Shown one piece after another: positions 59,282-64,000 of a DNA stretch of 64,000 nucleotides. Positions within the stretch are counted from its first letter, which is position 1, and every line of letters starts with the position of its first letter. The notes below the pieces were generated by a model that saw nothing but the letters and a program-made list of their open reading frames with translations, was not told the DNA's origin and ran no database searches. This DNA is from Thioalkalivibrio sp. XN279. Lineage in GTDB: Bacteria > Pseudomonadota > Gammaproteobacteria > Steroidobacterales > XN24. The DNA lies in contig NZ_JAANBD010000029.1 in the NCBI RefSeq assembly GCF_011089885.1, forward strand, positions 303,092-367,091. Reading direction: 5' to 3'. The translations under genes were made by a program, and so were the position numbers.

Positions 59282-60222
59282 TTGGTTCGCTCCGCCTTCG
59301 GAACCGGGTTTCTCATTGGCGTCAGGATTTCGCTTGCTGCCTCGGGCGTCAGTCCACTTACGGTCGCATGATTCGGGGAGCGCCCCGGCGTTGCGGTGAC
59401 CTCCCCGCCAGCTGCGCGGACCTGACCGGCAGTGGTAACGCCAACTTGGTTGTTTGGGACATTGGCGCAAAGTTCGCAAAGAGACGCGGCGTTGGCACTT
59501 TCTGCAGAGAATCCCGTGATCCCGTTGTCGCCTCGTGTGGATGTGCCCGCGGCAATCCCCCCCGGCGAGTTGGCGTTCGCGGGAGAACCACCACGAACCA
59601 CCAGACTATCGTCGGCGATACGCGCTGTGTCAGCGACTCTCGCTGCCTTAATCCCGAGGCCCACGCCACCTGGGGCCCCGGGGACAGCAATAGCCAGACT
59701 ATCGAGAACGATCCCAGCTGCATCTACTGCGGCGGCCAGGAAGTTCCCCTCGGAGACGTTATTGTGGAAACTCGATAACCCTAGGGCAAGGCTAGGGCCA
59801 CCGATCAGAACGTCTTCCGCCCAGCGCCCGTCCGGGTCTACGTATCGATAAGGGTTGTTGTTCCCATACCAATAGCGATTGAAATTCCCCCCGGTCCCGG
59901 TATCCACCCCCACCGGATCCACCGACAGGAACCGCCCCACCTCGGGGTCGTAGTAGCGCTGCTGCATGTACACCAGCCCGGAGCCGGCGTCGTGCACATG
60001 GCCGGTGTAGCCAGGCGCATCGGCGATGGCTTGGCGTGGCAGCCCATAGGGCTCGTACTCGTAGCGCTGAACGACGTTCCGGTTCTGGTCCGTCTCCAGC
60101 ACCACCGACCCCAGCAGGTCCGTATGCAGGTAGGTGACCGTCTCGGCCTGGACAGGGGAAACCAGGAGGCCGGCCAGCAGCAGGCCGGCCCCGAGCTGCT
60201 TCAGCAAGCGTGTATGCATCAT
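59272..60222 (-). CDS. RHS plug module F
   Basis: 316 residues: module-E-type signal peptide (RLLKQLGAGLLLAGLLVSPVQA), plug, an Ala/Gly-rich linker, and a tip with CELCANVPNNQVGVTTA and SPNHATVSGLTPEAASEIL. The PNHAxVxGLTPxAA ending is a familiar polymorphic-toxin tail but its chemistry is not known to me. The first module of the island in transcription order, preceded by leader repeat copy 3. Two adjacent ATGs (60222 and 60219). Confidence 0.78.
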   Translation of the reverse strand: MMHTRLLKQLGAGLLLAGLLVSPVQAETVTYLHTDLLGSVVLETDQNRNVVQRYEYEPYGLPRQAIADAPGYTGHVHDAGSGLVYMQQRYYDPEVGRFLSVDPVGVDTGTGGNFNRYWYGNNNPYRYVDPDGRWAEDVLIGGPSLALGLSSFHNNVSEGNFLAAAVDAAGIVLDSLAIAVPGAPGGVGLGIKAARVADTARIADDSLVVRGGSPANANSPGGIAAGTSTRGDNGITGFSAESANAASLCELCANVPNNQVGVTTAGQVRAAGGEVTATPGRSPNHATVSGLTPEAASEILTPMRNPVPKAERTKWD

Positions 60223-60282
60223 CGCTTCCCCGCTCCCCACGCTATCGCCAGGCCCCAAGTCGGGACGGCCGGAGTCATCTAG

Positions 60283-60358
60283 CGAATGGTCGATCCAGCC
60301 CGATAGTGGCGATGATCGGACGCGGGCTCGATTGGAGGAAGTACTTATCCGGCGCCAT
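60283..60358 (-). repeat. leader repeat, copy 3
   Basis: The third copy, upstream of module F. The minus strand opens with ATG and encodes MAPDKYFLQSSPRP in a 27-residue ORF ending at 60275, 52 nt before the module start, the same spacing as copy 2. Confidence 0.72.
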
Positions 60359-60369
60359 GCGACGGCGCA

Positions 60370-60441
60370 GCGGCACCGACCGCGCACACCTCACGCGCCA
60401 GGCATCTGAGCCAAGCGGGAGGTGTGCGCGGTCGGTGCCGC
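60370..60441 (-). repeat. right boundary hairpin of RHS island
   Basis: A perfect 23-bp inverted repeat (arms 60370-60392 and 60419-60441, 26-nt loop). On the minus strand the loop contains CTTGGCTCAGATGCCTG, as at 41622-41692. It also lies just downstream of rho, but there is no T-run typical of an intrinsic terminator. Confidence 0.75.
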
Positions 60442-60486
60442 GGACAGGCAGGGGGAGCAGGCCCGACCGACCGCCGGGCCGCCCCG

Positions 60487-62024
<1,538 letters not shown>

Positions 62025-62028
<4 letters not shown>

Positions 62029-62351
62029 AGATGCTGATCCAGGAACTCGGTGAGCTGCTTCTTGCTCAACGCACCGACCTTCTGGGCTTCCACCGAGCCG
62101 TTCTTGAACAGCATCAGCGTGGGGATTCCGCGAATGCCGAACTTCGGCGGCGTGTGCGGGTTTTCATCGATGTTGATCTTCGCCACGCGCAGGCGCCCGG
62201 CGTACTCGCCGGCCACCTCGTCGAGGATCGGCGCGATCATCTTGCACGGTCCGCACCACTCGGCCCAGAAGTCCAGCAACACTGGCACCTCCGCCTTCAG
62301 CACGTCGTTATCAAAACTGGAATCACTCGTGTAAACGATTTGCTCGCTCAT
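62025..62351 (-). CDS. trxA: thioredoxin
   Basis: A 108-residue thioredoxin with the active site [13 protein letters not shown], the cis-proline [10 protein letters not shown] and the [11 protein letters not shown] end. ATG at 62351 with a GGAGG site 8 nt before. It is coupled to rho by stop/start overlap; trxA-rho is a standard gammaproteobacterial order. It may also reduce the DsbD gamma domain elsewhere in the window. Confidence 0.97.
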
Positions 62352-62632
62352 GGTTGGCTGCCTCCGCAAGCTGGCTCAAAAAACTGTCTGGAGAAACTCG
62401 TCCAAAGGGATTTAAGACCCCTAACCGGGTCCATGCGGCGCAGTTACGGGATGTGACGCGCCCCGCACGATGAGGCACAATGTCGCTGCGCTCGCGGCTT
62501 AAGGCTTATGAATTCTTTTGCGCGGGGGGCTCCGGAAGGGCTTCCAGAGCCGACAGGCCTGTATTCTGGCCCGGTTTTCAGGCGCGTTGCAATACCTAAC
62601 AGCCCTTTTTCCCCAGGAAGCATACAACAACA
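62352..62632. other. divergent intergenic region of trxA and RhlB-type gene
   Basis: 281 nt that must hold both promoters. No confident -35/-10 pairs, operator or RNA gene were recognised. Confidence 0.5.
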
Positions 62633-64000
62633 ATGTCAGAAGGACTGCTCACTCAGCTGCGTTTCGAGACGCTGGACCTGCCCGAAGCCGTAATGCAGGG
62701 ACTCGCCGACGCAGGCTTCGACCGCTGCACGCCGATCCAGGCGGAGACGCTGCCGATCGCGCTCGACGGCCGCGACGTCGCCGGCCAGGCACAGACCGGC
62801 ACCGGCAAGACCGCCGCGTTCCTGGTCGCGATGTTCACTCATCTCGAGCGCAACCCGCCCAAGCCCACGCGCAAGCTGACCGACCCCCGCGCGCTCATCC
62901 TCGCGCCGACGCGCGAGCTGGCGATCCAGATCCACAAGGACGCGGAGCTGCTCAGCGCCCACACCGGACTGGTACTGGGGCTGGCCTACGGCGGCACCGA
63001 CTACGAGAAGCAACGTGCGCACATCCAGGCCGGCGTCGACGTGCTCATCGGCACGCCGGGGCGGCTGATCGACTACTTCAAGCAGCACATCTTCGGCCTG
63101 CAGCACGTGCAGGTGCTGATCCTCGACGAAGCCGACCGCATGTTCGACCTCGGCTTCATCAAGGACATCCGCTACGTCATGCGGCGCCTGCCGCCGCCGG
63201 GCGAGCGGCTCAACCTGGTGTTCTCGGCCACGCTGTCGCACCGCGTGCTGGAGCTCGCCTACGAGCACATGAACGACCCGACGCTGGTGCGCATCGAGCC
63301 GGAGCAGGTGACGGCGGAGAAAGTGCGCCAGTGCATCTACTTCCCGGCCAACAACGAGAAGCTGCCCCTGCTCATCGGGCTGCTGCGCCAGAAGGCCGCC
63401 ACGCGCACCATGGTGTTCGTCAATACCAAGCGCGAAGCGGACCGGGTACGCGATTTCCTCGAGGCCAACGACCTCCCGGCCGAGGTGATTTCCGGCGACG
63501 TGCCGCAGAAAAAACGCCAGAAGGTGCTGGCACGCTTCCAGGCCGGCGAGCTGGCGATCCTCGTCACCACCGACGTCGGCTCGCGCGGCCTGCACATCCC
63601 GGGCGTGTCGCACGTGGTCAACTACGACCTGCCGCAGGATCGTGAAGACTACGTGCATCGCATCGGCCGCACGGCGCGCGCCGGCGAGTCCGGCGACGCC
63701 ATCAGCTTCGGCTGCGAGACCTATGTGCAAACGCTGCCGGAGATCGAGGACTACATCTCGATGAAGATCCCGGTGGAAGCCATCGATCGCGCCGCGTTGC
63801 CGGAGATCGTCCGCCCCCGACGCAGCAGCCGCCAGGAGCGCACCGAGTGGGGTTCGCGCCCGCCGGAAGGCGGCGGCAGGTCGCGCGAGCGCAAGCCGCG
63901 CGACGGTGGCGGCGCCCGCCGCCGCAGGGACGAGGACGCACCGCGACAGCGCCAGGCCCCGGAAGCGCCGCCGGCATCGCAAGCCGCCGGCCCGCCATCC
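62633..64000 (+). CDS. rhlB: RhlB-type DEAD-box RNA helicase, cut by window end
   Basis: At least 456 residues with no stop in the window. Motifs: Q-motif [14 protein letters not shown], Walker [30 protein letters not shown], and the [10 protein letters not shown] box. Position divergent from trxA-rho is that of rhlB. The C-terminus beyond residue 400 is an Arg/Gly/Glu-rich basic tail ([19 protein letters not shown]), a likely RNA or degradosome contact. The ATG at 62633 follows a CAGGA site. Confidence 0.93.
   Translation, partial: MSEGLLTQLRFETLDLPEAVMQGLADAGFDRCTPIQAETLPIALDGRDVAGQAQTGTGKTAAFLVAMFTHLERNPPKPTRKLTDPRALILAPTRELAIQIHKDAELLSAHTGLVLGLAYGGTDYEKQRAHIQAGVDVLIGTPGRLIDYFKQHIFGLQHVQVLILDEADRMFDLGFIKDIRYVMRRLPPPGERLNLVFSATLSHRVLELAYEHMNDPTLVRIEPEQVTAEKVRQCIYFPANNEKLPLLIGLLRQKAATRTMVFVNTKREADRVRDFLEANDLPAEVISGDVPQKKRQKVLARFQAGELAILVTTDVGSRGLHIPGVSHVVNYDLPQDREDYVHRIGRTARAGESGDAISFGCETYVQTLPEIEDYISMKIPVEAIDRAALPEIVRPRRSSRQERTEWGSRPPEGGGRSRERKPRDGGGARRRRDEDAPRQRQAPEAPPASQAAGPPS

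Noticed and set aside
43265..60222. Repeats in the RHS region as a CRISPR array
   Set aside because: The repeats are module-scale and coding; no short regularly spaced repeats or cas genes.
60370..60441. Hairpin downstream of rho as a plain intrinsic terminator
   Set aside because: The stem is unusually long and lacks a T-run, and a related element lies at the other island end with no gene ending into it.
41600..60480. Integrase, transposase or tRNA attachment site bounding the island
   Set aside because: None was found on either strand; the hairpins are the only boundary feature seen.

Overview
The window is GC-rich DNA from a gammaproteobacterium. Marker gene orders support this: dusB-fis, aroQ-accB-accC-prmA, and trxA-rho divergent from a RhlB-type helicase. 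A perfect CIRCE operator in front of groES, rather than only a heat-shock sigma signal, points away from enterics and towards lineages such as Chromatiales or Xanthomonadales relatives. That placement is inference, not proof.

Layout. 1-5,000: lipid A acyltransferase, a Kdo-kinase-like gene with a small zinc protein, and glnE. 5,000-7,140: groESL with CIRCE, promoter and terminator. 7,200-10,350: cutA, a dsbD with a duplicated alpha domain, and a TlpA-like thioredoxin. 10,450-19,200: housekeeping run aroQ, accBC, prmA, a zinc-ribbon membrane protein, dusB, fis, purH, purD. 19,200-24,010: an Omp85-type protein, a small membrane protein, a copper ATPase and a tri-heme cytochrome. 24,090-32,700: a ten-gene Mrp/Mbh-type cation/proton antiporter operon on the minus strand, in the order E-F-G-MbhD-(MbhE+B)-C followed by four large antiporter-like subunits, one of them degenerate. 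32,700-41,560: methyltransferase, BON protein, AbgT-type transporter, amidotransferase, ABC exporter, diguanylate cyclase and lrgAB.

41,600-60,450 is the accessory region and the most interesting part: an RHS polymorphic-toxin island. One large secreted RHS protein (49,889-54,718) ends in three fibronectin-like repeats and a stop codon. The RHS core plug and toxin end, normally fused to it, are instead encoded by a separate downstream gene that starts 6 nt later with its own Sec signal peptide. Seven such signal-peptide + plug + variable C-terminus modules occur, three upstream and four downstream of the large gene. Nearly all are followed by a small overlapping or adjacent ORF that looks like the cognate immunity gene. 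Broken copies of the large gene's fibronectin tail sit in front of several modules as recombination footprints. There are also an orphan toxin tail with a frameshifted immunity-like gene, a deletion scar, a plug-less secreted toxin-like pair, and an AAA+ ATPase gene. The island is bounded on both sides by related 23-bp-stem hairpins in opposite orientation that share a conserved loop while their stems differ in a base-pair-preserving way.

60,490-64,000: rho with a long basic Gly/Arg-rich N-terminal extension, trxA, and the divergent RhlB-type helicase, which runs off the window. No rRNA, tRNA, CRISPR array, integrase or transposase gene was recognised.
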